Source: Mixia osmundae IAM 14324
Lineage: Eukaryota; Basidiomycota; Mixiomycetes; Mixiales; Mixiaceae
Assembly (NCBI RefSeq): GCF_000708205.1
Contig: NW_014575561.1
Location: 752,299-816,298, forward strand
Direction: 5' to 3'
DNA length: 64,000 bases
Shown here one piece after another: positions 47,039 to 58,351 of this stretch (positions are counted from its first letter, which is position 1; every line of letters begins with the position of its first letter). A program made the translations under genes and the position numbers. Under the pieces are notes generated by a model that ran no database searches, was not told the origin of the DNA, and saw only the letters and a program-made list of their open reading frames with translations.

Positions 47039-48199
47039 ATGGCAGGCAACAGACGCTTGCAAAAGGTACTTCCTTGATCAGGCTGGTCTGACGTGATATC
47101 CCACTCGGCTCCCAGAGTGCCCATCTGCTTCTGCTCGGACTCCTACGAGCACAGCTTGACCGCATCATCAATGTCCGCATGGCTCACACGACGATGGCAC
47201 AGCAAGACCAGCGCTGATCCTGGCCGGAACGCAGGAATATTCAGAGCTGCAGAGCTCGCCCATAGAAGGGGCTTCTGTCGAGCTCGTCAGCGATTCCAGC
47301 CTTAACAAATGGCAAGGCAAGCTCATCTGGACACTGCTCGATGCAACGAACGCTGACTGCTCGCGTCAATCTTTGCAGGCGTCCTCCATGGTCCTGTCAG
47401 TGGCTACTCACGTACTCTGGCAAGCTGGAGCTCATGCATCCTCGCTATGACAGGCTGCATCTCCATACGCAGGCGGTAAATTCAAGTTCACCCTCGAGTT
47501 TCCACTCGAATACCCCTTCAAGGCACCCCAGGTGAGTACGCAATGAATGGAAGAGCGCTTTGCTGACCTTTGTCGAGCAGCTCAAAATTGTAAGCGCCCA
47601 AGTCTGCGACTGTCTCGTCATGCTCACACGACACGCCTAAGCTCACAAAGATCTATCACCCCAATGTCAATGAGGACGGCAGTGGGTCAAACCTCTCTGC
47701 ATGCATGCTTTACATGCTGATGTTGGCCTCTCAGATATCTGCCTTGGTCTGCTCAAGGTGCGAGCTCGTCACACTACTTGTCCTCCGTCTGAACAGTCGG
47801 TCTCAGTCTGAAGCCTGGAAACCGAGCACGAAGTAAGCAATGCTGTGTTCATCGATCGCAGTGAGCACGACTGATATGGTCATCTGCAGAGTTGGGGATG
47901 GTCAGTATGCCGCTCGAGCGGTGACCAGTTGCTGACAGCGTCATAATGAGCAGTCTTGAGAGCCGTGCTCCAGCTTCTCGCAGAGCCAAATCGTACGCAA
48001 ACCATCTGCTGATCTATGTGCACACTCATGACGCCATTACACAGCGGATGATCCACTGATGGTGAAGATCGCTGAGCAATACAATTCAAATCGCCCAAGA
48101 TTCGACTACATTGCTGCTGACTGGGTCAGCAAGGTCAGCTGCGATGCTCCTGCTAATGTCACTATGCTCATACTCAGCCTGGTTCAGCATGCGAGGTAG
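47039..48199 (+). CDS. Ubiquitin-conjugating enzyme E2 in 12 exons
   Basis: Twelve exons (47039-47065, 47235-47316, 47379-47395, 47454-47531, 47581-47589, 47642-47681, 47735-47757, 47807-47832, 47890-47900, 47954-47992, 48045-48133, 48188-48199) sum to exactly 453 nt, 150 aa, the normal size of a UBC core. The fold is complete: EYSELQSSPIEGASVELV, KWQGVLHGPAASPYAGG, KFTLEFPLEYPFKAP, KIYHPNVNEDGNICLGLLK (HPN motif and catalytic Cys), SEAWKPSTK, VLRAVLQLLAEPNPDDPL and FDYIAADWVSK. The first intron (169 nt) is unusually long and the second looks like GC-AG. A different acceptor for the last intron would give an acidic tail ending at 48308. It resembles UBC4/5-like E2s; its partner E3 is unknown. 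Shares a 112-bp divergent region with RAD7. Confidence 0.88.
47317..47378 (+). other. Candidate GC-AG intron in the E2 gene
   Basis: There is no GT donor between the conserved NKWQG and VLHGP segments that fits. A GCAAGC donor, close to the GC-AG consensus, with TTGCAG at 47378 and a CGCTGAC branch-like site gives a 62-nt intron and KWQG-VLHGPAASPYAGG, matching the family spacing. Confidence 0.65.
47581..47589 (+). other. 9-nt microexon in the E2 gene
   Basis: CTCAAAATT lies between CAG and GTAAGC, with introns of 49 and 52 nt. It supplies the Leu-Lys-Ile needed for PFKAPQ-LKI-LTKIYHPN, the length seen in other E2s. Confidence 0.85.
47890..47900 (+). other. 11-nt microexon in the E2 gene
   Basis: AGTTGGGGATG lies between CTGCAG and GTCAGT, with introns of 57 and 53 nt. 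It supplies Val-Gly-Asp in WKPSTK-VGD-VLRAVLQ and keeps the frame. Confidence 0.82.
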
Positions 48200-48552
48200 A
48201 CGCAGTGCTTTTCAGCAGGACGACATGTATGACAGCGACGACGACGACGACGATCACCAGCAAGCAGCGCGTCCGGTACGCCCATGTAGACGCAAAACGA
48301 GTCCTTAGAAACTCTGACACCATAGAGCCGTCAATGTGTCATTTGTACTGCTCAGAAAACGAGGGCATCACAGCATGCAAATCAGTCATTTATCTCGCGC
48401 TTGCTCGACCGCCTTCGACGCGTCAACAGTGCTCTGCGTGCCTCCGATTCCTTCTCATGCTCCTGCTGATCACAATAAGATCATTCACTCTCCTCCAGAA
48501 AAAGTCTCGCAAAGCTGCAGGCCGATCCATCGAGGATCTTGCGTGAGCCTTG
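48200..48552. other. Intergenic after the E2 gene, with possible alternative last exon
   Basis: The first 110 bp may hold an alternative E2 tail: TTTTCAG at 48215 opens a frame reading QDDMYDSDDDDDD and stopping at 48308, over a GAC-repeat run (about 48238-48256). The remainder, to 48552, shows nothing recognisable and likely serves as promoter for the next gene. Confidence 0.4.
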
Positions 48553-51267
48553 ATGGCTTTCTCTCGTCCAGTAGTCGATCGTGCGCCAAAATTGACAGCC
48601 GGCCAATCCTCAATCCTTGTTTCACCATTCCCAGCCCACTCGGCAGCGCGGCCCTCACGACAGTCTCAGAATCTTGCTACTCTTCCTGCAAGCCTTCCTC
48701 ACGAGAAGTATCAGCATCGCCCAAGATCTCGCTCGCATGACAAGTCGACACAATCTGATCAGTCAGGGCGACCCGGTCCACCCTACAGGCGCAGCTTCAC
48801 CACACCCGCCATCTCCATCAGTCCGCCAGCCGACGAGCACGACGTGAGCATCGCTCGTCCGCCTGCGACAACGCTTGTTCCTCCTATCACTTGCTCCACC
48901 TTTGGCTCTTCCCTGCCGATCTCTCATCACGCTAGTCTAGGTCTAGCCTTTGCCAGAAACAATCACACAGCCATCACGCCCGGTACTGGGCAATCCGTGA
49001 GATCCATCTCGAGCTACGAGCGACATGCTTTGCCGGGCGAGACACGTACCTGTTCATCGCGCTCCTCCCGAGACTGTTCAGGCGCTAGCGAGACGGGTTC
49101 CGAAAGCAGTACCTCTTCATACTCGCTCAGCGACTTCGAGGCATCCGCAAGCTCAGACTCTGAGCTTTCCAATGTCACGCTGCTCGAGGCAGACTCGGAT
49201 ACGCGGTCAGAATTGTCCTACCTGTCAGAATCTGACGACTCGAGTCCCGATCAATCGCGCAGCTTCGCCGCATCGCCAGGAGACGCTCGCAATGCAACCT
49301 CTACCGATCTCGCCGACTTCGCCGTCAATGAAGTTGCTAAAATTGTCCTGCCTGCGCAGTGCATAAGCTTGCCGGTCGAGTACAGACACAATGCCGGTGC
49401 GGCAAAGTGCGCGCCTGTACAAGCTATTCACAGTCTTGTCGTCAACTTTTGGCTCGGCCTCACGGCAGCCGTGATGAGCATATACCAGACTGTCGAGCTA
49501 TGGTGGTCTCGTGTTCACATCACTCGGACACTCAGAGACTATAACGGCAAACGAGCGAATGAGGATGCCATCGGAGACAGAGAGCTCGAGTTTCTCAAGG
49601 AGTCTCGTACGAGTATCTCGGTCGAGCAGGACGAGCTAGATCTTGAGATGATTCACGTTCAGCGTTGGACGCCAGACGATGGCGAATTTGACTATCAGGT
49701 ACGTGCGGGCTCAAGCAGCGTGTTCGATACTGATGGGCGTGTCATCAGATCTGGACAGCTCATCGACCTAAAGGACAAATCGATTGCGACGTGTGAGTCA
49801 CATCGCCACCCTCGCGAAGCACTCTGACGCGCTGACATAGCCTTTACATAGACGATCAAGCTTCCGGCAATGGCTTGCCAGCCTTCGCGCGCGCTTACCT
49901 GGTCGCCGGCTTTCGACTCGTCGTCCCCTGTCTGGGATCGCTCGACACGGCACTGCCCGAAGGCACTCGTCCAGCCTCGATGAGCAGTATCTTCTCAGCA
50001 CATAAGAGCGCATGCGGTGGCTACAAAGAGATCAACGTCACTTCGGCCAGGCTTCTGCTCGGCAAAGTACTGCGCGACCTGCGATCCCGAGATGACGAAG
50101 AGGGAAAGCTAAAGCCTGATTCGCTTCTTCCACCAGATTCGCTTGGTGTCAATGTCGATGTGCGGAGAACCTCTCAAAGCGCACGGTCTCCCGTGCAAAT
50201 TCGGCAGAAAGAGACGAGACCTGTCTTTCTTGTGGGCGCGAGCATTGGCGGTCTCGTCGCTCTCTCTTACGCGCTCTCGTCAGTTTCTACTCCGCTCAGA
50301 CCGTCGCCCAGCTTGCTGCAGCGTCTCGGCTTAGCAAGGAGTCACATCTCAGCAGATCAAATCAACCAGCTTGCCAGAGATTGTGATTTGCCACTTGTTG
50401 CCGGTCTCGCTCTCATCAGTGCTACCGTCGAGTCAGCAGCCGCCGACAGCAGTCAACTCCGCGCAATGCAAGGTGGGCAATGTGCTTGCTGGTCTGCTGT
50501 CTTGCTGACCGTTCTCAGTGCTCGAACGGCATCTTAAATTTACTGCGAATGGCCTCGCAGGCAGTCTGGTACTGCCACCCTCAAATGAGGTTCGCAGGGC
50601 TGCAAAGCAAGTACAGATGACGATGAGTATGCTGCGTGCACCTCTCTTACTTGTCCACGGCACGCAAGACACCATTACCTCTTGCATGGCCGCCAACTCG
50701 ATTCTCGCTGAAGCGGGCTCAGCCGACAAGAATCTGATTCTCATGCCCGGTCTGCGTCACATAGCTCAAGCATCTCTTGACCAACAAGTGATCATCTCGA
50801 ATGACACCGTTGCATGGATCATCGAGCGCGTAGCGTGGCACCGTCGTCATCTCAGCGATCGCCACCATGTCAGGTTTTCTCAGCAAGGTGTCCAAATTGG
50901 TAGTCCGTCTATGCCGTCTTTATCTATCGAGGAAGCTTTGCCGAGATCAGAAGATACACACGGTCGACCGCTGTCGCGATGTACTGTCTCATCCTGTAAA
51001 GACCAGCAACGCCATATCTCACTCGACATGGACACTCTGGAACCCGCGCGTCCAAGTATCACCATCAAATTCAGCCCCTCAACCAGCCTACCTGTCGTCG
51101 AGAATGGCTATATACCGAGCAAGCGCGGAAGTGCAGAAGGGACGGCAGCCGATGCGGGTAGCGATGACACGATTGATATTGCTAGGCCACGCACCCTCTC
51201 CCTTGTCAGCATACCCTCGTCGCGCTTTCTGCTTCAGTGGCCAGAGGCCTGCACGCATACGGCATAG
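48553..51267 (+). CDS. Large alpha/beta hydrolase-domain protein
   Basis: About 870 aa in three exons, with introns near 49790-49855 and 50473-50518. The N-terminal 280 residues are Ser-rich and disordered. A hydrophobic stretch (FWLGLTAAVMSIY) and an acidic linker follow. The hydrolase part has AYLVAGFRLVVPCLGS, the nucleophile elbow VFLVGASIGGLVAL, the acid in LVHGTQDTIT and the histidine in MPGLRHIAQA, so the triad looks complete. The C-terminal 140 residues are again disordered. It resembles fungal lysophospholipase/monoglyceride lipase-like hydrolases. The ATG at 48553 is preferred. It converges on the RGS gene, 67 bp apart. Confidence 0.72.
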
Positions 51268-51334
51268 TGACTGTGCTGCAGCTCAAGCAGGCGCACAATA
51301 ACACGTGGTTCAAGTTCTTGTATATTGTGTGCAG

Positions 51335-53169
51335 CTAGATCGGCAAGGGCAGCGCAATCGCTTCGAATACGATGCTCACGAAGAGACCATAGAGCATGCC
51401 CATTAGGATCGTCCTCCTTTGTGCGGTAATGACAAATGGTGATGTGACAGGCGTGAGTGGTGCAAAGACAGGCGCAGACTTGCCGTAGACCGAAGCAGGA
51501 GGCGATCCGGTCGTGCGAGAGCGCGTCGTTGGACTCGCTTTGTCTGAGGGCAGCAGCCGACGCTGCCAAAAGTACCCGCTACTTGGTGAGGTAGGCGAGC
51601 GCGGCGTGCAAGCATCGTCTGGCGGCGTCATGTAGTCGAAGAAATGTAGGTCAGGCGGGCGAGCCGACGCAAGAGGCGCATCGGCTGGCGAATCTATGCC
51701 AGACTTGTTTGACAGAGGTCGCATCGTTGAGGTGCTACGCATGACGGACATGGGCTCGCTTGCTGGCTCGACGAACAAGGGAGCGTCCAGATGATTCGAG
51801 TGGTCCATTGCTACCAGCGTCGGCGTGGACAGGGGTGGCTGCTGAACTAATCTTTGCACGTCTAAATCGAGCTCTGTTTGCGCACCGAATTGCTCAATCT
51901 TTGAGCTGCTAGTTTTGTCCGACGTCAGAGTCGGCAGAAGAGAAGGTACCATCGTGCTAGCTGGAGAATGAACGATTCGGGCATTGGTGGATGAAGGATT
52001 TGGCAAGCTCGTCGCGAGCTGAGCAGGCTGCTGATGCCTCAATCCAAATCGATACCACGGCCGGGCAGCGTCGTTTTCGCTACGAGGTCGCTGCAGTTCC
52101 CAACTTCGCAGCTGGCGCATATTGCCGAAGAGATAAATGACAATGCAAGTCTGTCGTAGGCCGGCCACGAGCGTGACTGTACCGACGAAGAAGAGCGGTA
52201 CGCCTGTCAGTCGAAGGCTGCGATGCCAATGACAGCGAAGTGACAAGATAATCGGTATCCAGCCAAATAGAACGAGAAGCAAGCCTAGCGCGATTGCAAA
52301 GTAGCTTCGCTTTTCGTCTGAGTTGCCAAGTGAGGAACTCAAGAAAGCGTTGAGGCTCTCCTGCAGCGCTGTCTCTATACAAGCTTTGGCTTCATCGAAG
52401 ACTGTGGGCTCGCTCGAATGCACGGTATCTGTCAATAGTGCTTGCTTGACGTGGGCGGGCAGGTTGAGCTCGAGACGCGACGTCGGCTCAAAAAAGGTGA
52501 GCAAGGCCTTGTTGAATGAAGCCGCTAAGCCGGGGCTCAGACCCGTCGTCGCGATTACTGGCTGGTTGGTCGGCACAATAGGAGCAAGCGATGTACGCGA
52601 GCCGCGCCTCGTGTAACTACTTCGCGCTGACTGTTGCTCTGTAATCCCTGAAGATGGTCGTGCTCGCGGCTGCGCTGGTCGCTGTGTGCCACCCTTCTTC
52701 GAGGCCTTGTACGCTGCATGATCTTTACTGTACTGCCGCAGCCATAGCCAGAAGTATAGGTTCTCTGGCGAGCGCTCGACCTGTCGCGACATTGTACATT
52801 GATCAGCTAAGGATCGTCAATCGAACATGTTTCGCGCACAAACACGAGTCTGTCTTCGAACTCCTTGAGCGTAAAGGGCGGCGTGTGCTTGTTGTCGAGG
52901 ACATCGATGAGTTTCACCTCCGTCAAGGGCTGCCAGGTCAGTGAGCGAATTTGGACCACTTTCCGCTGCAACGTCGGTTTCTCAGAACCATTCGATTGAT
53001 TGGCTTTCTCAAGGTCGCTTTCGTTCATGTGATTGTATGTATCGTGCGTCTCGTCCGAGCCGAGCAAGCGAGCAGGCAAGCTGCGCAAGTCTGCAAACGT
53101 GTAAGGCGCAGAGATTGGCCTTGTTGGTCCCGTAGGCCTTGCGATCGCATTGAGTGACACTGCCAACAT
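51335..53169 (-). CDS. RGS-domain multispanning membrane protein, Rax1-like
   Basis: Exons 53169-52840 and 52780-51335 give 591 aa. The 59-nt intron falls inside the RGS fold and joins EFEDRLVF to VERSPENLYFWLWLRQY, restoring the RGS signature. Preceding it is IDVLDNKHTPPFTLKEFE. After the fold come membrane segments (IALGLLLVLFGWIPIILSL, GVPLFFVGTVTLVAGL), a long Ser/Pro-rich loop, and a last hydrophobic helix (ILMGMLYGLFVSIVFEAIAL). Yeast Rax1, a bud-site marker, has a degenerate RGS plus TM layout like this. The GTPase partner is unknown. Confidence 0.75.
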
Positions 53170-53530
53170 GTTGATGAACAGAGCTGTATGGACCTAGACT
53201 GAACCATCCCAGGGTCAAGGTTGACTTGGGCGCACATCTCGCCTTTCAAGCTTTCTGGTGCTTCAACGACCCGAACAGCTGGTGGCGATCGTGTCTTCTA
53301 CTTGGCCAACTAGCCATTTCGATCGGGCTTCTCTCAAGATCGCTGGGTCGCTTGGTGCATTCCTGCCCGCGCAGATCGGTCACCGCGAAGCGCTGGCTCA
53401 GGCGGGGCAGCGACAGAAGCGGTCTCGCGGTCATTATGCTTTCGCTAGCGCTGTCCGCTTACCCTTTCGGTGCACAGAAATTCGACGCGTCCCTATCGCG
53501 ACACGCCACAGTCGGAGCATCCCCATGCAT
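53170..53530. other. Intergenic, 361 bp tandem spacer
   Basis: Holds the presumed RGS-gene promoter and the lipase 3' end, both minus strand. Overlapping open frames on the plus strand show no motif. Confidence 0.45.
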
Positions 53531-55873
53531 TTAGGTGAGCGCGAGCTCTTCAGGATATGGCCCTCTCGTGCGCTCAATATCCTCTGCAAGCAAGCAGAGC
53601 CAGTCAGCTCAATATCAGCAGAAGCACCTGTCATACCAAGAATATCGCCGTATGTTGTTTCGACAGCGTCTATGCCCCAAAAGGAATCGCAGTGTTCGCC
53701 CGTCGCCAGCCTGTTGACTCGCAAGAGATTGACGTATGGCTCGTGATCGCGAATACGGTCCAGCAGAGGATCACACAGGACGAGATAGTCGTGCCCGCCG
53801 CTGGAGGAATCTATCAGCAATCACAAACGCAGAGATCGCATTACTTACTGGTAGAGCGAGAGGGGAGGGAAGCGTTCGTCGAACCAACGCTTGGCCTGCA
53901 TACGAGATACGAGTCAGCTCGATGATCGAAGATCGTCGCTTGTCGTACCTTGACATTGAGCACACAGCCGCGGCTTGAGAAGCCGCCAAGACCTGTCCAC
54001 CAGAAGACGCCAGCCGAAGACACGGGCGAAGGCGTGAAGCGGAACATCTTTGGCTTGCGTCGTTGCAGCCTGTCATCACTGTCAGTCCTGAGGCATGTGA
54101 TGTCGACATTGCAAGCACTGACCAGTTCGCATCTGTCCAATTGAACAAGAACGCAAACATTTGATAGCCGAGCAGCGAGAATGGCATGGAGGGCACATAG
54201 TCATATGACCATCGCATGAGTGGAATGAAATCGAGTGTGCCTGCATGCACCCCTTGAGAGACGATCGATCACATGAGCGCATACATACCGAAGATGCGCT
54301 TCCAGGTCTTCCATGGCATGTTGACGAGCGCGCCGAACGGGAAGCCCGTCGTTAGTGGGCCAGCATAGACAGCAGGCGCGAGCGCGATAAAGACCGACAG
54401 CTTATCGCCTATCTGTGGTACCATGCCTCGCGCTATGCATCTGTCAGCTCCGATAGCATGACTCAGAGCAGGATTTACCGAGCGAGCAGAACATGGTCGC
54501 ATTGCCCTGCGAATGGCCGATGAAAGCGAGCTGATCGTAGCCCGTTTCTGCCAGAACATGATCGACAACAGCTGGCAAGTCGTACATTGCTAGCTCGCGG
54601 ATGTTGTAGTCTGCATTGCGTCAGCATAGAGCTGTCCTAGTCCGTCGGAATGACGAACCCCAGAAGCGAGGATCATTGCGCTGCAGCTTGACGTGGCCCA
54701 TGTCAAAGACGCCTCGATTGTTCGTCAGGTAGACTTGATAACCACTGCGATGATCTTCAGGGGGGCTCGCGACTTTGCACGTCCGACTGACCCGTGCTCG
54801 GCCAGCCAGAATGCGAGCGATCGCTCTTCGGAGGTGACGAAAGAGCCGGCCGACTGAAAGAGACCTTTCAGAGCGACGTCAGCCAAAGACCGATATTGAT
54901 CACGTCATTTCTGACCATGCTGAATGATGACGGGGAAGCCGCCTCGTCCGTCCGAATGTAGCTTGTCCTTGCGGTGAGGGACGATGACGCGATGCACTCT
55001 GAGCAGATAGCCATCTTTCGTGACGACGACCTGGTCCTCGATATCATAGCCGCAATTGCGTGCATAGTAGCCAATATCCTTGACGACATCCTCGGTCTGC
55101 CATTTCTTGGGATCGTCCCAAATGCGCGTGTCTCTCTTCTCGCGAAAGAGACCGAGCGTGAGTAAGGTGGGTAGTGCGCCAATGAAGCGTGATGTGAGAG
55201 CCCAGGTGACGATGAAAATGAGAAAGCCAGTCGAGATGAGGTTGGCGATGGTTTGGGTGAATAATAGCTTAACCCGGCTGCGTAGCGTCATCTCTGGGAA
55301 TGGCTTTCGCCCACGCTCTGTAGCGACGAAAGTGGGCGCATTGAGGGCGTCGGGACCAACAGTGTCCTTGCGTGGTCTGCCGGGCCGAGGACGATCATGA
55401 GCGGCAGAGCCTACTTCGTGTATGTCGACGAGATCAAGCTTGGGCGTAGAGGGTATCGAGCCTACATCACTCGTTCCGCTCGAAGGCACTGCGAGAGTAT
55501 ATTCGAGATCTTCAGAAGCGATCTCATGCGATAGATATCTCTGCATCATCAGAGGTGTGCTCGGTCGTTCGATGTCTGACCCTCCCGCGTCCGAGAGATG
55601 GGGCGACAGACTGCCTCTCTGCCTGTCGTATGATCTCGAGAGCAGCTCTGTCCTCTCATTGACAGATTTGCCCGTGCGCAGCTTCCGCACTTCCTTCCGC
55701 GGTCGAAGATGACGGTGGCCGGAGCCATTGAGCTTCGTGGCCCCTTGTAAGCCGGTAGGATGTGCCTCATGCGACGAGTCTTCGCCAGTATCTGAGCCGT
55801 TTGCGTCCTGCGCGTCATGCGACTGCCATTGCGGCGACAATGCAGATGCCTTGCCACGGGTCCCGGGCGTCAT
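53531..55873 (-). CDS. Membrane-anchored lipase, sterol-ester hydrolase type
   Basis: Related to yeast Yeh1/Yeh2/Tgl1 and acid lipases, which release sterols and fatty acids from esters. The N-terminal 200 residues are Ser/Arg-rich. A membrane segment (IANLISTGFLIFIVTWAL) follows, then the AB-hydrolase lipase region (EDQVVVTKDGYLLRVHRV, PVIIQHG) and YQVYLTNNRGV. The Ser elbow is FIGHSQGNA, the acid is likely in GGHDYLVLCDP and the His in GEHCDSFWG. At least seven short introns split the catalytic half. The last (GTATGA...TGCAG) joins YGDIL to EDIERTRGPYPEELALT, which stops at 53531. The start at 55873 lies 78 bp from the next, divergent start. Confidence 0.82.
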
Positions 55874-55951
55874 AGCGACTGTATATATGTGCCTGCTAGA
55901 CCTGCAGTCGCCCTCGACTCGACGGCTGTGTGTGTTATCGGTGGGTGTGAT

Positions 55952-56419
55952 ATGATGGACAGCCGCCGCCTCAACTTCCGACGCGACGCTCGCGCTGTTT
56001 GTCCGACGTCATCATGCGACAGAGGCCAGCGCATTCGCAGCATCCGCCTGTATCGGCACCTCGTCCTTCCGTACATGCGCCTCATACGCCGAAGCAGCCG
56101 CGAGTCGACCCAGCCACAGAGGCAATCAGGCGGCGGAGTCTATGGCAATCGTTTACCTGTACCTCTTGAGCTCCCTCTTCCCGGCGCAGCTGATCATCGA
56201 GCAGCCATCCCCGCACAACAACGTCTGTGGCTGTCCATCGGATTCATGTGCGACCCTGCTGAGGACGATAATGACTCTGCTGACTCGCGAGGCAGGGTGT
56301 TCGCGTATGCTGGCCTACGCGGAAGTGATCAACTCGAGGCCAAGTACCCGAACGAGCCACCCATCGATCTGCGCAAGACGAGGGAAGAGATTGCACTAGA
56401 TCACGGCAGACTGCGCTAG
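55952..56419 (+). CDS. Small hypothetical protein
   Basis: A single frame of 155 aa starts at the double Met at 55952. The last 45 residues (AYAGLRGSDQLEAKYP, then NEPPIDLRKTREEIAL) look genuinely protein-like, while the first 100 are Arg-rich and less convincing. An overlapping frame at 56142-56200 encodes a hydrophobic stretch (MAIVYLYLLSSLFPAQLII), so an intron and a small membrane protein are also possible. Not recognised. It stops 60 bp from the eIF3e stop. Confidence 0.4.
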   Translation: MMDSRRLNFRRDARAVCPTSSCDRGQRIRSIRLYRHLVLPYMRLIRRSSRESTQPQRQSGGGVYGNRLPVPLELPLPGAADHRAAIPAQQRLWLSIGFMCDPAEDDNDSADSRGRVFAYAGLRGSDQLEAKYPNEPPIDLRKTREEIALDHGRLR

Positions 56420-56479
56420 ACCTTCGAACGGAACCGTGTTGCTTGTAAGCTAAGGAGCGGGATGATGCAATGTGATCGA

Positions 56480-58256
56480 TCATGCCTCGACAGACTGAGA
56501 CACGGCCGAAGCATCCCTGGGAGCACCCCTCCCTCTGCCCGAAGCACCTCCTCGTCCTACTGAACCTCCTCTGCCCCCTCTCCCGCCACGGAAAGAGGGT
56601 TGCTGGCCATCCGAGCCGGCAGAAGGATCGATGGCCTGGGCCAATCGAGCCGAACGATCTAGGAACGACTTCGTCTTGTCGATGACGGCTTGACTCGCTG
56701 TTGTGTATTGCTTGTTCATGTAGACAGCACCCTGTGGACCCTATGAGCTCCAGTAGAGAGCCTCTGTCCGTCGACCGTGCTCACCTCCTTAAAGTCAATC
56801 TTGGCATCTAGGCGAGCATCGCGGATAAGGGTGACAATCCACTTTTCACCCTCATCGCTGGACAAGCCCAATCGACTGGATAGGTCCCTGCAGACAGACT
56901 TTAGCTACTGCGTATCACGCAGCTGGCTAGAAAACCCACGCAATGTCAATACGATGGTGGACGCGGCAGTAGGCTTCGCTGAAGAGCTGTCGCGCGCGCT
57001 GTTGGAACTCGTCCAGGAAATCGACGAGGAAGAAATCAGACTTGATGATCTTTGTAGACCTCGCCAGTTGCTCTGCTGCGCCTTCGAAGTCAAGGTCGAC
57101 AAAGAGCAACCGGAGGAACTCGGTGATCGGGTCCTTGTACTGGTAAGTCTCCTGGCTTAGCACGGCGATGACGACTTCGCCTAGGTGTTCTCTCGTTTGT
57201 ATGCGAGAATTGGGACCAAGATGTGACTGCGAGTTGCTCTTGAAAGCAATCTTCTTTGGGTTCGCCAAGATGGCGGCGGCAGCAAGATAGCGGATCAGCC
57301 AGGGTGCATTGGTCTGTATGGTCGGTAGGTAAAACTGGATGTAGTGCGATTGACCTGAAGAAGGTAGCTGGATGGCGGTCTGCGCTAGCCAAGTGTCTAA
57401 CAACTCTTCTCGGCCTTGCTCGTGGTTGAAGAAGACAAAGAGCGACCAGTGAAGAAGCCAGGTTCGTTGCTGAAGGCCCTGCAGCGAGTTACGCGATTCC
57501 CATCGGAAGTGTTCGTCGATGTTGTCCTTGAGGAGCTTGGTCTCTTCTAGAGCGGCGTCGAAGTTGCCTTCGAGGATGTTGGAGACCAGCTTGCCCCAGA
57601 GGGCGGAAGTCAGCAGCTCCGAGTCCGGTGTGAGTACGCGGAAATGGTAGAGGTAGTCGCCTGCCGAGTCGTATCGTCCTACAGAGTAGAGAAACCTGCC
57701 AAACTTGTACAGGATACCAATCTGGTCCACGGTCAACTGTCACGCAGCGATGGTACTCAGCAGAGTGTCAGCTGAGGCAAGCGGAACGGACGTTGTGTTG
57801 TTCCTTGAGAAAGATGAGATTTTGCATCTTGTCCTGCTTGAGCGATTGGAAGACCTGGGGATTGGAGATGATGTCCATCACTCCGCTCGCTTCCTTCTCG
57901 TACTCTTCCAGCTCCTTCAAGACGGCTGCCTCTCTCTGTCTGTACTCCTCCTCACTCATCGTCGTCTGACCGAGCTCCTTTTCGAGGTTCTCAGAGTAAG
58001 TGACCATCTTCGTCGGACGGAGGAGGTCGATCTTGGCCTTGAGGATATCCGCATGGTCATAGTGAGGCACGTCTTCGTCGTCGCCGTTTGTCGTCCCGTT
58101 CGTCGTGTCCTCAGAGTGACCGTCGAGAAAGTCGAGCAAGGGTAGAGCGAGGTGCCTGTCGAGATTGGGCAGGATCTTGAGTGTCAGATCGCCCGACTGA
58201 CTCGTCGACGCTACGGGCTCCTCCTGCATCGTGCTCGCTGGCGGTGCCGGTGACAT
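56480..58256 (-). CDS. INT6: Translation initiation factor eIF3 subunit e (INT6)
   Basis: PCI-domain subunit of eIF3. The start at 58256 gives MSPAPPAS and then [32 protein letters not shown] and FLKEQHN. A 55-nt intron then leads to [22 protein letters not shown]. The PCI region includes [40 protein letters not shown] and [21 protein letters not shown]. After another intron the C-terminus reads [19 protein letters not shown] and [19 protein letters not shown], then an RGG-rich tail ([10 protein letters not shown]) not usual in eIF3e. It shares a 95-bp head-to-head region with eIF3j. Confidence 0.93.
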
Positions 58257-58351
58257 CCTCGCTCGCCCGTCAGGTCGCCTCGCGTGCCGTCGTTGGTGGC
58301 TTCACCAAAATTTTGGCGCGAACCAGGGCAACGGCCAACGAGGCAGCAGAG

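Noticed and set aside
48231-48256. GAC/GAT run as a microsatellite of its own
   Set aside because: Short and imperfect; better explained as a possible acidic tail of the E2 or simple chance.
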